This document shows, piece after piece, positions 6,476 through 15,166 of a DNA stretch of 22,278 nt; position 1 is the first letter of the stretch, and the number at the start of each line of letters is the position of its first letter. Source of the DNA: UBA1234 sp964400015 (GTDB lineage Bacteria; Bacillota; Clostridia; TANB77; UBA1234); NCBI GenBank assembly GCA_964400015.1, contig CAYNRR010000020.1, positions 1 to 22,278 on the forward strand, in the 5' to 3' direction. The translations under genes were made by a program, and so were the position numbers. Below the pieces are notes generated by a model that had not been told where the DNA came from, did no database searches, and saw only the letters and a program-made list of their open reading frames with translations.

Positions 6476-6530
6476 AAAAAATATTATATAATAACAACAT
6501 TGATAATAAAAATGAAAGGAAGATGTAAAA

Positions 6531-6878
6531 ATGGCAAGATTTGGTGGATATCCAGGAATGGGTGGAGGAAACAACATGAACCAATTATTAAAACAAGCAA
6601 AACAAATGCAAGAGGATATGATGAAAACTCATTCTGAAATAGAATCAAAAGAATTTGAAGTTACAAGTGGTGGTGGTGCCGTTAAAGTAACAATGACAGG
6701 TAAAAAAATGATAAAGGCTATAAAAATTAGCCCAGATGTTTTAGATAAAGATGATGTAGAAATGTTAGAAGACTTAGTAATGACAGCTGTAAACGAAGGA
6801 ATAAAGAAAGCAGAAAGTTTGATGGAAGAAGAAATGAAAAAATTCAATATTCCAACAGGTTTAAACTCATTACTTTAA
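6531..6878 (+). CDS. ebfC: YbaB/EbfC family nucleoid-associated protein
   Basis: A 115-residue DNA-binding protein that forms a dimer. The family signature is the helix MNQLLKQAKQMQEDM (16-30), followed by the beta region FEVTSGGGAVKVTMTGKKMIKAIKI (about 43-67) and the segment DKDDVEMLEDLVMTAVNEG. It has a Gly-rich N-terminus (FGGYPGMGGG), common in Firmicutes members. AAAGGA lies 10 bases before the ATG. It sits between dnaX and recR with short gaps, so co-transcription is likely; a TATAAT at 6487-6492 could give an extra internal promoter. Confidence 0.95.
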   Translation: MARFGGYPGMGGGNNMNQLLKQAKQMQEDMMKTHSEIESKEFEVTSGGGAVKVTMTGKKMIKAIKISPDVLDKDDVEMLEDLVMTAVNEGIKKAESLMEEEMKKFNIPTGLNSLL

Positions 6879-6895
6879 TATAAGGGGAATATAAA

Positions 6896-7492
6896 ATGGG
6901 ATTTAGTGCATCAATTGAAAAGTTAATAGAAGAGTTTGAAAAACTTCCAAGCATAGGGCATAAAACAGCTGTGCGATTAGCTTTTCATATGCTTAATTCT
7001 TCATATGAAGAATGTGAACAATTTGCAAATACAATTATAGACACTAAGAAAAATTTGAAATATTGTTCAATCTGTGGAAACATAACAGATTCAGATCCGT
7101 GCTCGATATGTTCAAATGCAAAAAGAAATCAAGAAGTAATTTGTGTGGTTGAAGATGTTAGGGATATTGTTCAAATAGAAAAAACACACGAATATAATGG
7201 CGTATATCACGTATTAAACGGAGTAATTTCACCGATGAACGGAATAGGTCCTAACGATATAAAATTAAAAGAATTGATGACAAGAATAGGCTCTGGAGAA
7301 ATAAAAGAGCTTATCCTTGCCACTAATCCAAACGTTGAAGGTGAAGCAACAGCAATGTATATCTCAAAATTAGTAAAACCTTTTGAAATAAAAACAACAC
7401 GAATAGCACACGGAATTCCAATAGGTGGCGATTTAGAATACGTCGATGAAGTAACTTTAGCAAAAGCATTGGAAAATCGAACCATATTGTGA
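6896..7492 (+). CDS. recR: Recombination mediator RecR
   Basis: Acts with RecO to load RecA at gaps during recombinational repair. 198 residues, full length. An N-terminal helix-hairpin-helix lies at about residues 7-30 (LPSIGHKTAVRLAF). The zinc finger has C57, C60, C69 and C72. The Toprim domain starts at about 80 (VICVVEDVRDI, with acidic E86), and the C-terminal segment IARGIPIGGDLEYVDEVTLAKAL-like is present near 171-190. AAGGGG precedes the ATG by nine bases. There is no clear terminator after it; an interspersed repeat follows nine bases after the stop. Confidence 0.96.
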   Translation: MGFSASIEKLIEEFEKLPSIGHKTAVRLAFHMLNSSYEECEQFANTIIDTKKNLKYCSICGNITDSDPCSICSNAKRNQEVICVVEDVRDIVQIEKTHEYNGVYHVLNGVISPMNGIGPNDIKLKELMTRIGSGEIKELILATNPNVEGEATAMYISKLVKPFEIKTTRIAHGIPIGGDLEYVDEVTLAKALENRTIL

Positions 7493-7500
7493 CACACGAA

Positions 7501-7536
7501 GGACGTCCGTTAAATGTTTCATTCGAGTAAAATATT
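7501..7536 (+). repeat. REP-like repeat, copy 2
   Basis: GGACGTCCGT (7501-7510), AAATGTT (7512-7518), CATT (7520-7523) and a TAAAATATT tail. The block order equals copy 1 at 2157-2193, with small substitutions and one extra T. It lies between the recR stop and the ribosome binding site of the next gene. Confidence 0.55.
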
Positions 7537-7558
7537 GTAAAATTGATAGGAGGTTTTT

Positions 7559-8986
7559 ATGGAAGAAAACGAATATAATCCGATTCAAGAAATGCAACCT
7601 CAAGATTTTAAAGATAAAATTAAAGAATGGTATTTATTAAAAGAAAAGCTTGGTAAAGGTAAAACTTTTGGTGATTTAGTTCAACGTCAAGAAAATTTAG
7701 AATATCTTGCAGATCATGATATTGAAAGATTTCAGGAACTTCAAAAAGCTATTGAACAGTATGCAGAAAAGCAAGGCGTTAAATTTGATGCTAAAACAGG
7801 TGAAGTTACTGTCGAACCTAAACAAGAAAATCGTGAAATAAGTGATGGCGATATGGAAATTATGCCACAGATTGATGGAACTAATGATGAATTGAATAAG
7901 GTTAAAGGTGAATATTCACAAGTTACAAAAGCTTTATATGGTGCAAATGATTCGGATAAAAATCCTGGCGTTAAAGCTGTCGTAAATCAAACAAAAAAAG
8001 ATTTGATGAGCAGAGACCTTGCAGCTAAGAAGCTTTTGGATGCAAAAGTTAAGTTGGAAGTTGCTAAAGATAGAATGGACATGCATGGCGCTAAGCACGT
8101 TGCTCAAAAATATGTGCTTATGATGCAATTAGAACAAGCGAAATTAGATTTAGTTAGAAGAATTGCATGTGGTGCAAAAGAAAATGATATGTCGGTACAA
8201 ATTTTGAAACAAGAAATATCTGGTTTAACCAATCAAATAGCTGATTTGGAAAATGAATTTAATGCTACGCATAGTCAGTATATTTCAGAGTTTACTTCAG
8301 CGAAAAGTGCATTGGAAGATAGCCAAAAAGAAGTTGAAGTGGAGAGAAAAGAAGCAAGTGCATTTAATAAATATTCGAAAAATCTTACTTATTCAGAAGA
8401 TGGAATTTTGAACGGTTCAACAATGGATGGCGTAAAAAATGGAAATACAATTCATGAACAAGAAATCTATGATGAACGTGGAGTAATGATTTTTGATGTA
8501 GTCGATGTTCTATCAAGGGAGAAGACTATAAATATAAATGGTTTGGTAGTAACTTGTGTTACTGAGTTTGGGCCAGGTCCAAATGTTGAAGATTCTTTTT
8601 ACATTGGTGATGTCGAACAACTTGAAGTTAATACAAATGCTGGAATAAACAGTGTTGACGAAAAAGTTGATTTTGAGGAAGTGGAAGATAATACCGAGAT
8701 GGAAACTTCAGAGGGTTTAGGTGTTTTAAGTAGAGCAATGTCAAGAGTTGCTTTTTATAGCATTGGTGGAGCAATTTATCAAGCTAATGCACTAAATACT
8801 GTTCCAGAAGAGCAAAGAATGCAGGCTGCGAAAGGACTTATTGCATTAGGATATGATAGAAGTACTGCAACGATGAGTCCTGAGTCACTATCAACATTGC
8901 TTTGCGAAGATATTTCTAGGGCAGCAGAAGAAATTGAAGATGATTTTGGTGAACGTAAAGGCCCATTTGATGGAGAAAATGAATAG
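7559..8986 (+). CDS. Acidic coiled-coil protein of unknown function
   Basis: A 475-residue protein I cannot assign. AGGAGG lies five bases before the ATG. It has no signal peptide or membrane segment. The N-terminal part (1-80) is charged and helical. Residues about 150-285 have long helical heptad-like stretches (for example LKQEISGLTNQIADLENEF). Residues about 300-370 look beta-rich (IYDERGVMIFDVVDVL and following). A Glu-rich linker at about 375-395 leads to an Ala/Leu-rich helical C-terminus. The next gene, a small membrane protein, begins 17 bases later, so the two probably act together. In Bacillus the slot after recR holds yaaL, which is much smaller; this protein is unrelated by size. 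Confidence 0.88.
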   Translation: MEENEYNPIQEMQPQDFKDKIKEWYLLKEKLGKGKTFGDLVQRQENLEYLADHDIERFQELQKAIEQYAEKQGVKFDAKTGEVTVEPKQENREISDGDMEIMPQIDGTNDELNKVKGEYSQVTKALYGANDSDKNPGVKAVVNQTKKDLMSRDLAAKKLLDAKVKLEVAKDRMDMHGAKHVAQKYVLMMQLEQAKLDLVRRIACGAKENDMSVQILKQEISGLTNQIADLENEFNATHSQYISEFTSAKSALEDSQKEVEVERKEASAFNKYSKNLTYSEDGILNGSTMDGVKNGNTIHEQEIYDERGVMIFDVVDVLSREKTININGLVVTCVTEFGPGPNVEDSFYIGDVEQLEVNTNAGINSVDEKVDFEEVEDNTEMETSEGLGVLSRAMSRVAFYSIGGAIYQANALNTVPEEQRMQAAKGLIALGYDRSTATMSPESLSTLLCEDISRAAEEIEDDFGERKGPFDGENE

Positions 8987-9003
8987 AGAGGAGTGGAATA
9001 TTT

Positions 9004-9615
9004 ATGAAAGTTAATATTGCAAAAAGAAAATTGCAAAAATTACTTATATTAGTTTTAATGTTATTTTTCTTAGTTATATTAGTTGCATATTATATTGCTC
9101 CAAAGGTTCAAGAAAATGAAATTAAAGAGCAAGAAAAGGACGGTGTTACAACAGTTGGTTCATATTTTCAAGCTTCAAAATATGAAAAATCTAAGATGGT
9201 ACAAGATTATATGAATCCGACGGACAGTGAAAAAAATTCCGTAAACGCTACATATGGTGCTGGTAATTGGTATTTTGACACAGATGGATTACATATAAGT
9301 TTGCCATATGGTTCAGATAAAGAAAGACTTTTTACAGATGTTTGGCCAGAAACTGATAAGACGCAAAATATTATAAAACCAGATATGGAAATATTAGAAA
9401 TTGAGCTTGGTAAGACTTTTATGAAAATAAAAGTTTATGATGTAAAGGAAAAAGATTTAAATAATTATATTAAGAAGATAAAAAAAGAATATAGTAGTGA
9501 ACTAACAACAGTCACATTAAATTCTATTTTTAGAGCACATTCCGAAGATAATAAAGAAGTAACTATTGAATATAATAAAGATTTGGAAGAAGCTACAATT
9601 AGATATAATTTTTAA
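9004..9615 (+). CDS. Single-pass membrane protein of unknown function
   Basis: 203 residues. A basic N-terminus (MKVNIAKRKLQK) precedes one strong hydrophobic helix (about 12-31), so the remaining 170 residues probably face outside. The outer part is mixed alpha/beta, with the segment GAGNWYFDTDGLHISLPYGS (about 86-105). I see no lipobox, sortase signal or catalytic motif. AGAGGAG precedes the ATG, and the gap from the previous gene is 17 bases without a terminator, so it is very likely co-transcribed with the coiled-coil gene. Confidence 0.85.
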   Translation: MKVNIAKRKLQKLLILVLMLFFLVILVAYYIAPKVQENEIKEQEKDGVTTVGSYFQASKYEKSKMVQDYMNPTDSEKNSVNATYGAGNWYFDTDGLHISLPYGSDKERLFTDVWPETDKTQNIIKPDMEILEIELGKTFMKIKVYDVKEKDLNNYIKKIKKEYSSELTTVTLNSIFRAHSEDNKEVTIEYNKDLEEATIRYNF

Positions 9616-9623
9616 TATAAAAT

Positions 9624-9656
9624 AAAAAACCGAAACGTTTAATGTTTCGGTTTTTT
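9624..9656. terminator. Bidirectional intrinsic terminator
   Basis: AAAAAACCGAAAC (9624-9636) pairs with GTTTCGGTTTTTT (9644-9656), seven-base loop. It lies between the convergent membrane protein gene and the symporter gene. Confidence 0.92.
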
Positions 9657-9660
9657 GTTA

Positions 9661-10917
9661 TTATTTTTTCTTTTTATTTTTATTCATCCAATCTTTTCCG
9701 TCTACAATTCTTGCTGCTAACATTGATGATGCTGAATCACCAACTACGTTTAATACTGTTGCTGGTGCGTCTATAATTGTAGCAATAATCGTAAGTATAG
9801 GTAATGTTGATAATGGGAATCCAAGCATTGTGATAACCATTGTTTCAGAAATTGTACCACCACCGATAGGAACGGCAGTAACAAATAGTGTAGCTATTAG
9901 TGAAATAGCAAGTATTTTTCCAACTCCTGTAAGTGAATAAACATCAACACCAAATAAACATACTAAAAACATTGCTTTAAAAACGGAACCAATTATCGAA
10001 CCATCTTTATGAAAACTAGTTCCAAGAGGAATCATAGTTTCAGCGATATCATCAGAAACGCCTATATTTTTAGCTGCCTGTAAGTTTACAGGAATAGATG
10101 CTGCACTTGAACATGTAGCAAGCGCTGTAAACATAGCAGGCAAGATATTTGCCCAATATTTTTTTACTCCAAGCTTACCCCCAGCAATGAAAGCGTATAA
10201 TGAATAAACAATGAAGAAAACTGCTAAACATGCTATTGTATAAATAATGAATGTTTTTAAATAGCCAATTGCAATTGAAGAACCAAAAGTACCAATCAAT
10301 GCGGCAAAATAACATCCAAGACCTATAGGAGCATACATCATTACGATATTTAGAAGCGACATTATAATATCTGTTAATGATTCTAAAACATCTTGAACAG
10401 GTTTTGCTTTTTCACCAGACATTCTCATTGCAAGACCAAATAGTATAGAGAAAACTATGATTGCAACGATATTGTTTCTAGAGAAAAGTCCTGAAAAATC
10501 ATCTACAGTTAAAACACTAACAGTTCTGTCTAAAATCGATAGTGATTCGGTAGATTCTGTAACTTCATCAGTCAATGTCGATTTTATTATTTCAACATCT
10601 TGACCAGAAACAAGTTTTACAGGATATGCTGCCATAATACCAACTAACACTGAGATAAGTGAAGTGATAATAAATACAAGTACAATTGTACTAAGTATTT
10701 TTCCAACTCTTTTTGGTTGAGTGATTTTTGAAATAGAAGTTGAGATTGTAAGGAATATAAGTGGAACTATTATGATAAACATAAGATTTATAAATAGATC
10801 ACCTAGTGGACTAAGCACTGTTGCTTTCTCCTTAAAAACTAACCCCGCGATAGCACCTATAATTATAGCCGCTAACAATATGAGCGTTTGCTTGTAATTT
10901 TTAAGAAACGTCTTCAT
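9661..10917 (-). CDS. Dicarboxylate/amino acid:cation symporter
   Basis: A secondary transporter of the DAACS (GltP/SstT) family in the cytoplasmic membrane, 418 residues. The N-terminal half holds about six hydrophobic helices. The serine-containing hairpin HP1 motif is at about 264-276 (TALATCSSAASIP). HP2 (about 340-360) has PIGGGTISET, and the last transmembrane segment carries NVVGDS (390-395), with the Asn and Asp that contact cation and substrate. The family carries glutamate, aspartate, serine/threonine or C4-dicarboxylates with Na+ or H+; substrate cannot be read here. AAAGGAGG precedes the ATG at 10917. It is monocistronic, with its own promoter and a terminator at the 3' end. Confidence 0.94.
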   Translation of the reverse strand: MKTFLKNYKQTLILLAAIIIGAIAGLVFKEKATVLSPLGDLFINLMFIIIVPLIFLTISTSISKITQPKRVGKILSTIVLVFIITSLISVLVGIMAAYPVKLVSGQDVEIIKSTLTDEVTESTESLSILDRTVSVLTVDDFSGLFSRNNIVAIIVFSILFGLAMRMSGEKAKPVQDVLESLTDIIMSLLNIVMMYAPIGLGCYFAALIGTFGSSIAIGYLKTFIIYTIACLAVFFIVYSLYAFIAGGKLGVKKYWANILPAMFTALATCSSAASIPVNLQAAKNIGVSDDIAETMIPLGTSFHKDGSIIGSVFKAMFLVCLFGVDVYSLTGVGKILAISLIATLFVTAVPIGGGTISETMVITMLGFPLSTLPILTIIATIIDAPATVLNVVGDSASSMLAARIVDGKDWMNKNKKKK

Positions 10918-10950
10918 AAAATCAAACCTCCTTTATTTAGTTATGCGTCT

Positions 10951-10979
10951 ATTATATACATATTAAAAAAATTTTGCAA
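10951..10979 (-). promoter_or_regulatory. Promoter of the symporter gene
   Basis: On the minus strand: TTGCAA (10979-10974), 17-base spacer, TATAAT (10956-10951). TTGCAA is its own reverse complement and lies in the dyad TTTTGCA-ATA-TGCAAAA (10972-10988), which may also serve the divergent operon (TATAAA at 10999-11004). Confidence 0.6.
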
Positions 10980-11045
10980 TATGCAAAAAATATGTTAATA
11001 TAAATTCATATGAATTCAGTTAATAAGTGGATTTGGGAGGGAAAA

Positions 11046-11675
11046 ATGTTAGAAAATGTTGAATTATTTTGTCATAACAGCATAAAAATTACGGGATCAA
11101 AAATAATTTATATTGATCCTTTTAGATTAGAAAAAGAATTTCATGATGCAGATTATGTTTTTTCGACACATACTCATTATGATCATTTTTCAGAAGATGA
11201 TATAGAAAAAGTTTTAAAGGATAATACGGTAATAATTACTCCAGATACTTCTAGAGAACTTGCATGTGATTTAACTAAAGATAGAAGTAGAGTTAAAATT
11301 GTTGAACCTGCGAATGAATATGAAGTTGATGGAATAAAATTTTCTACAACTTATGCTTTCAATAAAGAAACTTTATATCATACTAAAAATGAAAAATGGG
11401 TTGGGTATATTATTGAACTAGACGGCGTAAAGTATTATATTGCAGGTGATACAGATAATATAAAAGAATTGAAAAATGTTGAATGTGATGTTGCCTTTAT
11501 ACCCGTTGGAGGAAAGTATACTATGGGATACGCAGAAGCTGCTGGTTTAGCTAATACTATTAAAGCTAAAATTGTTGTGCCAACACATTATGGATGTATT
11601 GTTGGAAGTAATGAAGATGCTGAAAAATTTGCAAAGCTAGTAAAGTATAAAGAAGTAAGAATTTTGATAAAATAG
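11046..11675 (+). CDS. Metallo-beta-lactamase-fold hydrolase (UlaG-like)
   Basis: 209 residues. The metal-binding motif H42-T-H44-Y-D46-H47 is intact. Further ligands are likely D130-like in IAGDTDN and the His in VVPTHYG near 180. The short size and sequence style fit the UlaG/YtnP-like MBL-fold hydrolases; the substrate is unknown. The start at 11046 is chosen because GGGAGGG (11035-11041) lies at proper distance; a longer frame from 11010 lacks this. It is first gene of a tight operon, with truA 11 bases downstream and pgeF after that. Confidence 0.9.
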   Translation: MLENVELFCHNSIKITGSKIIYIDPFRLEKEFHDADYVFSTHTHYDHFSEDDIEKVLKDNTVIITPDTSRELACDLTKDRSRVKIVEPANEYEVDGIKFSTTYAFNKETLYHTKNEKWVGYIIELDGVKYYIAGDTDNIKELKNVECDVAFIPVGGKYTMGYAEAAGLANTIKAKIVVPTHYGCIVGSNEDAEKFAKLVKYKEVRILIK

Positions 11676-11686
11676 AGAGTGAGTAT

Positions 11687-12430
11687 ATGAGAAATATAAA
11701 AATAACAATTGAATATGATGGAAAAAATTTTGCTGGTTGGCAGTCGCAACCTGGTAAAGTAAGTATACAGTCTGAAATTGAAAAAGCGATAAAGGAAATA
11801 ACGAATGAAGAGTGTGAAGTGATAGCATCAGGAAGAACAGATGCTGGTGTACATGCTTTAGGGCAAGTTGCTAATTTTCACACAAATACTAATATCGAGA
11901 TTGATAAAATTCCATATGCAATAAATTCTAAATTGCCTAAAAGTATTGTAATTACTAAAGCAGAAGAAGTTGAGGAAAGATTTCATTCAAGATATAATTG
12001 CAAATTAAAAACATATCGATATATTGTAAATAATTCTGAATTTCCTTCGGCATTAGAACGCTATAGAGAATATCATATGCCTATTAAATTAGACGTAGAA
12101 GCTATGAAAAAGGCTATAAAGTTTTTTGAGGGAGAACATGATTTTAAAGGTTTTAAATCTTCGGGAGGTAACGCAAAAAAAACTACTGTTAGGAGAATAA
12201 CTAAAGCTGTAGTAGAAGAACACGAAAAACGTTTGTATATTGAGCTTACAGGTAACGGATTTTTATATAATATGGTTAGAATTATTGCAGGTACAATAGT
12301 GGATGTTGGACTTGGAAAAATTTCTGCTGAAAGTATACCAGAAGTAATTGAATCTAAAGATAGGACTCGTGCTGGAAAAACGTTGCCACCACACGGATTA
12401 TATTTACTTTCAGTTAATTATAACAAATAA
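11687..12430 (+). CDS. truA: tRNA pseudouridine(38-40) synthase TruA
   Basis: Makes pseudouridine at positions 38-40 of the anticodon arm. 247 residues, the normal length. The catalytic motif G49-R50-T51-D52-A53-G54-V55-H56-A57 is complete, with D52 the nucleophile. The N-terminus IEYDGKNFAGWQSQP and the C-terminal FLYNMVRIIAGTIVDVGLG are also typical. It lies 11 bases after the MBL-fold gene and 14 bases before pgeF, so it is the middle gene of an operon. Confidence 0.97.
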   Translation: MRNIKITIEYDGKNFAGWQSQPGKVSIQSEIEKAIKEITNEECEVIASGRTDAGVHALGQVANFHTNTNIEIDKIPYAINSKLPKSIVITKAEEVEERFHSRYNCKLKTYRYIVNNSEFPSALERYREYHMPIKLDVEAMKKAIKFFEGEHDFKGFKSSGGNAKKTTVRRITKAVVEEHEKRLYIELTGNGFLYNMVRIIAGTIVDVGLGKISAESIPEVIESKDRTRAGKTLPPHGLYLLSVNYNK

Positions 12431-12444
12431 ATTTTGGAGGTATA

Positions 12445-13260
12445 ATGGATTTATCTAATGAAAATGTTATACATATAAAGCGAAATGGTTTTGAATATTT
12501 ACAATTTAAAAAATTAAATGAGTATCCAGAAATAAAACATGCATATGCTTTAAAGCCGTTAGATTTTAGAAGACATAAAGGTAATGATGTTGTAGCAAAT
12601 TATAAGATGCTTTTTAACGATTTAAATATTTCAATCGAAACCTTAGTGAAGCCGACACAAGAACACACAAATAACGTCAAAATAATTGATTTAAAAGTAA
12701 ATAAAAATGAGCCTGATATTTTTATGGATTACTTAAAAGAAACTGATGGACTAATTACAAACAAAAAAGAAATTACATTAGCTTCTACAAATGCAGATTG
12801 TATATTATTTTTAATATATGATCCTGTAAAAAAAGTTATATCAAATGTTCATTCGGGCTGGCGTGGAACTTTTCAAAAAATCGTTGAAAACTCGGTAAAG
12901 ATGATGATTGAAGTATATGGCTCAAATCCAAAAGATATAATTGTTTGTATTGCTCCAAGTATTAGAAAATGTCATTTTGAAGTTGATGAAGATGTAAAAG
13001 AACAATGCGAAAACATATTTGAATACACGGGTAGGACTAACGAATTTATAGAAAAAACTATCGTTAAAGATGGAAAGCAAAAATATGTTATTGATACTGT
13101 AAAAATAAATAAAATTGTGTTATCAGAGTTAGAAATTGATGAAAGAAACATTATTGATTCTAATATTTGCAGTTATTGTTTTAGCGAAAAAGTTCATTCA
13201 AGGAGAGGCGATGGCTTAGATTTCGGTTTGGGGAGTGCAATAATTTCAATGGTTGAATAA
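12445..13260 (+). CDS. pgeF: PgeF/YlmD laccase-domain protein
   Basis: A member of the DUF152 (YfiH/YlmD) family, 271 residues. Members have been described as polyphenol oxidase-like, as purine nucleoside-cleaving enzymes, and as a peptidoglycan editing factor. The zinc ligands are visible: H74 (QEHTNNV), C119 (NADC) and H136 (HSGWRG). GGAGG precedes the ATG. It is the last gene of the MBL - truA - pgeF operon and ends at a strong terminator. Which reaction matters in this organism cannot be told from sequence. Confidence 0.93.
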   Translation: MDLSNENVIHIKRNGFEYLQFKKLNEYPEIKHAYALKPLDFRRHKGNDVVANYKMLFNDLNISIETLVKPTQEHTNNVKIIDLKVNKNEPDIFMDYLKETDGLITNKKEITLASTNADCILFLIYDPVKKVISNVHSGWRGTFQKIVENSVKMMIEVYGSNPKDIIVCIAPSIRKCHFEVDEDVKEQCENIFEYTGRTNEFIEKTIVKDGKQKYVIDTVKINKIVLSELEIDERNIIDSNICSYCFSEKVHSRRGDGLDFGLGSAIISMVE

Positions 13261-13268
13261 CAAAAATA

Positions 13269-13300
13269 AAAAACGTGCTAAAGCTAAATAGCACGTTTTT
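13269..13300. terminator. Bidirectional intrinsic terminator after pgeF
   Basis: AAAAACGTGCTA (13269-13280) pairs with TAGCACGTTTTT (13289-13300), eight-base loop. It closes the truA-pgeF operon and can also serve the convergent gene ending at 13325. Confidence 0.92.
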
Positions 13301-13324
13301 GTTTTATTGAATAGTTTGAAAATA

Positions 13325-13912
13325 CTAAAATGTTATCTTGTTAATTTGATATTTTACTACAGTGTTATTAGGCATTTCTGTCAAAGTAATAACTGCGTTT
13401 TCAATTCTTTCGATTTCGCTATCTATATTTTTTTCTAATGTACAAACAAATTCGTAAGTGTCATTATTTTTATGCACAGAAATAATATTTTCAACAGAGT
13501 AGTAATAAAGAGTAGATGGCCAACAATAATAATATTCATTTTCACTATCGTATAGATAATAAGCATCTTCAATTTCGATAGGTGCCTCAACTTGTATTCC
13601 TGTAAGTTCTTGAATAATCAAGTGTAATTCATCTTTTGGAACGTATTGAATATAAGTTGTATCATCACTAAATTCTGAAAGCAATCCCTTTTTTTCGGCA
13701 AGTTGCATAGCAACATCTAATAAATTTTCTTCATTATGTTCGCTTGGTGTATATTCTTTAAGATTTACAATTATGTCTAAATCGAAATTTTCTTTCAATT
13801 CAAGTTGCTTTTGTACATCACTTATGTTAGAACGATTTGATAGTAGAACGCATAAAAAGATTGCTACAAGTATAATCAAAATTACGCCTATTATCAGGTG
13901 TTTCTTATTCAT
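13325..13912 (-). CDS. Membrane-anchored extracellular protein, unknown
   Basis: 195 residues. The start is the ATG at 13912, with AGGAGG (minus strand, 13924-13919) six bases upstream; a longer frame to 13936 is not supported. The N-terminus MNKKHLIIG leads into one transmembrane helix (about 5-25). The remainder is acidic, Tyr- and Glu-rich, probably extracellular. There is a Cys within the hydrophobic stretch but no convincing lipobox. It follows the SGNH/AlgX-like gene by 78 bases on the same strand, so it may be a third member of that polymer-acetylation unit, but no domain proves this. Confidence 0.8.
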   Translation of the reverse strand: MNKKHLIIGVILIILVAIFLCVLLSNRSNISDVQKQLELKENFDLDIIVNLKEYTPSEHNEENLLDVAMQLAEKKGLLSEFSDDTTYIQYVPKDELHLIIQELTGIQVEAPIEIEDAYYLYDSENEYYYCWPSTLYYYSVENIISVHKNNDTYEFVCTLEKNIDSEIERIENAVITLTEMPNNTVVKYQINKITF

Positions 13913-13990
13913 AAAATTCCTCCTATGTATAAACAAATTTCACAACAATATTTTACCATATTTTTTGCATATGCAACATAAAAAATAAAT

Positions 13991-15154
13991 TTACTTAAAG
14001 TTAAACATCGTAAAGTCAAAAGCTTCAGTGTTATACATTGTTATAACGATATCAATATTATTTTCTTCGACGTAGTCTAGAAGTGTTATTGTTGATGCAT
14101 CACGCATATCAATCATGTGTAGTTCTTCAACAACTGTTGATAAGAATGCGGCCATAGGTAGTGAATACGAATCTTTTATCAGTAAGACTTTTAAGTCGTT
14201 ATTTTGAAAATTATTTTTTATTATTAAATTTCCGTAATCCCATTCAAAGTATGTAGCATGTTTATTTGAAGTGACATCATCATTATTTAATATGTATTCT
14301 TTTACAATTGCTTTTCTAAAATCTCCACTAAAGGCAGGCTCATCAGTAGATACAAGGCCGTTGTATATTAAGTAATCTGTTTTGAAATTTGGTTCTATAA
14401 AAATGTAATCATCAAGTCCTGCAACAGCTTGCCCAACTCTTCTACCTAGAGAACCAAGATAACAAGATTTAATTTCTGTAACAGTATAGTTATTTATATT
14501 TTTGAAAAAATCACCTGACAGAATTGGAAAATTATATTTTTCAAGCAAATCTACAATTTTATTAAAAGCCCAAAATGCTGTTGGAGTAGTCCAATGATGA
14601 TCTGTTTTATAAAATAAGGTATCTCTATCTAAATTTTCTTCTATAATTTTTTCTCTTAAATCAAATGTATCTACATTATTGTTATTAAGTATTTCTAAAA
14701 ATTCATCTGCATTTTTATTAGAAAAATTATACTCACTAACAATTTCATCAGTATATCCTTTCAAATATTTGTTTGGTGCTTGAATATAAATAAAAGGAAT
14801 ATTTTTTTCTTTGAGTTTGTTAGAAAAATCAATTGTGTTTTGTGCAAAATTTGTTATATCAATATCATTTCCTGAAAAGTGTAGATATCCTTTACTATCT
14901 TTTACTATAACGCCATATTCAGCATCTTCAAGCAATTGAATAGACAATCCTTTTTGAAGTGAAGACCATAAATTTATAAAAAAATCAGAATAGGCAACGT
15001 TTTCAGAATATATTTTTTCAGTATTATAAATCAAATTTCCATCGTCAAAAACTTCTATAAAAGAATATTTGTTTTCCCATAATGTTGCTATGCTGATAAT
15101 AGAAATGATTACTAAAAAAACTAGTGTAGTTATTTTATATTTGTCTATTTTCAT
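13991..15154 (-). CDS. SGNH/AlgX-AlgJ-like acetyltransferase-associated protein
   Basis: 387 residues, anchored by an N-terminal transmembrane helix (about 7-26), with the rest outside the cell. The family pattern is visible: D185-H-H187-W-T (the D-x-H-W motif of AlgJ/AlgX/DltD-like proteins) and, late in the chain, K-D328-S329-Y-S (the block equivalent to the SGNH Ser). S329, D185 and H187 are therefore the likely triad. Such proteins receive acetyl groups delivered by a partner MBOAT and place them on a polysaccharide. The partner gene lies 12 bases upstream on the same strand. AAGGTGGTGG precedes the ATG. The identity of the acetylated polymer is unknown. Confidence 0.85.
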   Translation of the reverse strand: MKIDKYKITTLVFLVIISIISIATLWENKYSFIEVFDDGNLIYNTEKIYSENVAYSDFFINLWSSLQKGLSIQLLEDAEYGVIVKDSKGYLHFSGNDIDITNFAQNTIDFSNKLKEKNIPFIYIQAPNKYLKGYTDEIVSEYNFSNKNADEFLEILNNNNVDTFDLREKIIEENLDRDTLFYKTDHHWTTPTAFWAFNKIVDLLEKYNFPILSGDFFKNINNYTVTEIKSCYLGSLGRRVGQAVAGLDDYIFIEPNFKTDYLIYNGLVSTDEPAFSGDFRKAIVKEYILNNDDVTSNKHATYFEWDYGNLIIKNNFQNNDLKVLLIKDSYSLPMAAFLSTVVEELHMIDMRDASTITLLDYVEENNIDIVITMYNTEAFDFTMFNFK

Positions 15155-15166
15155 AATACCACCACC

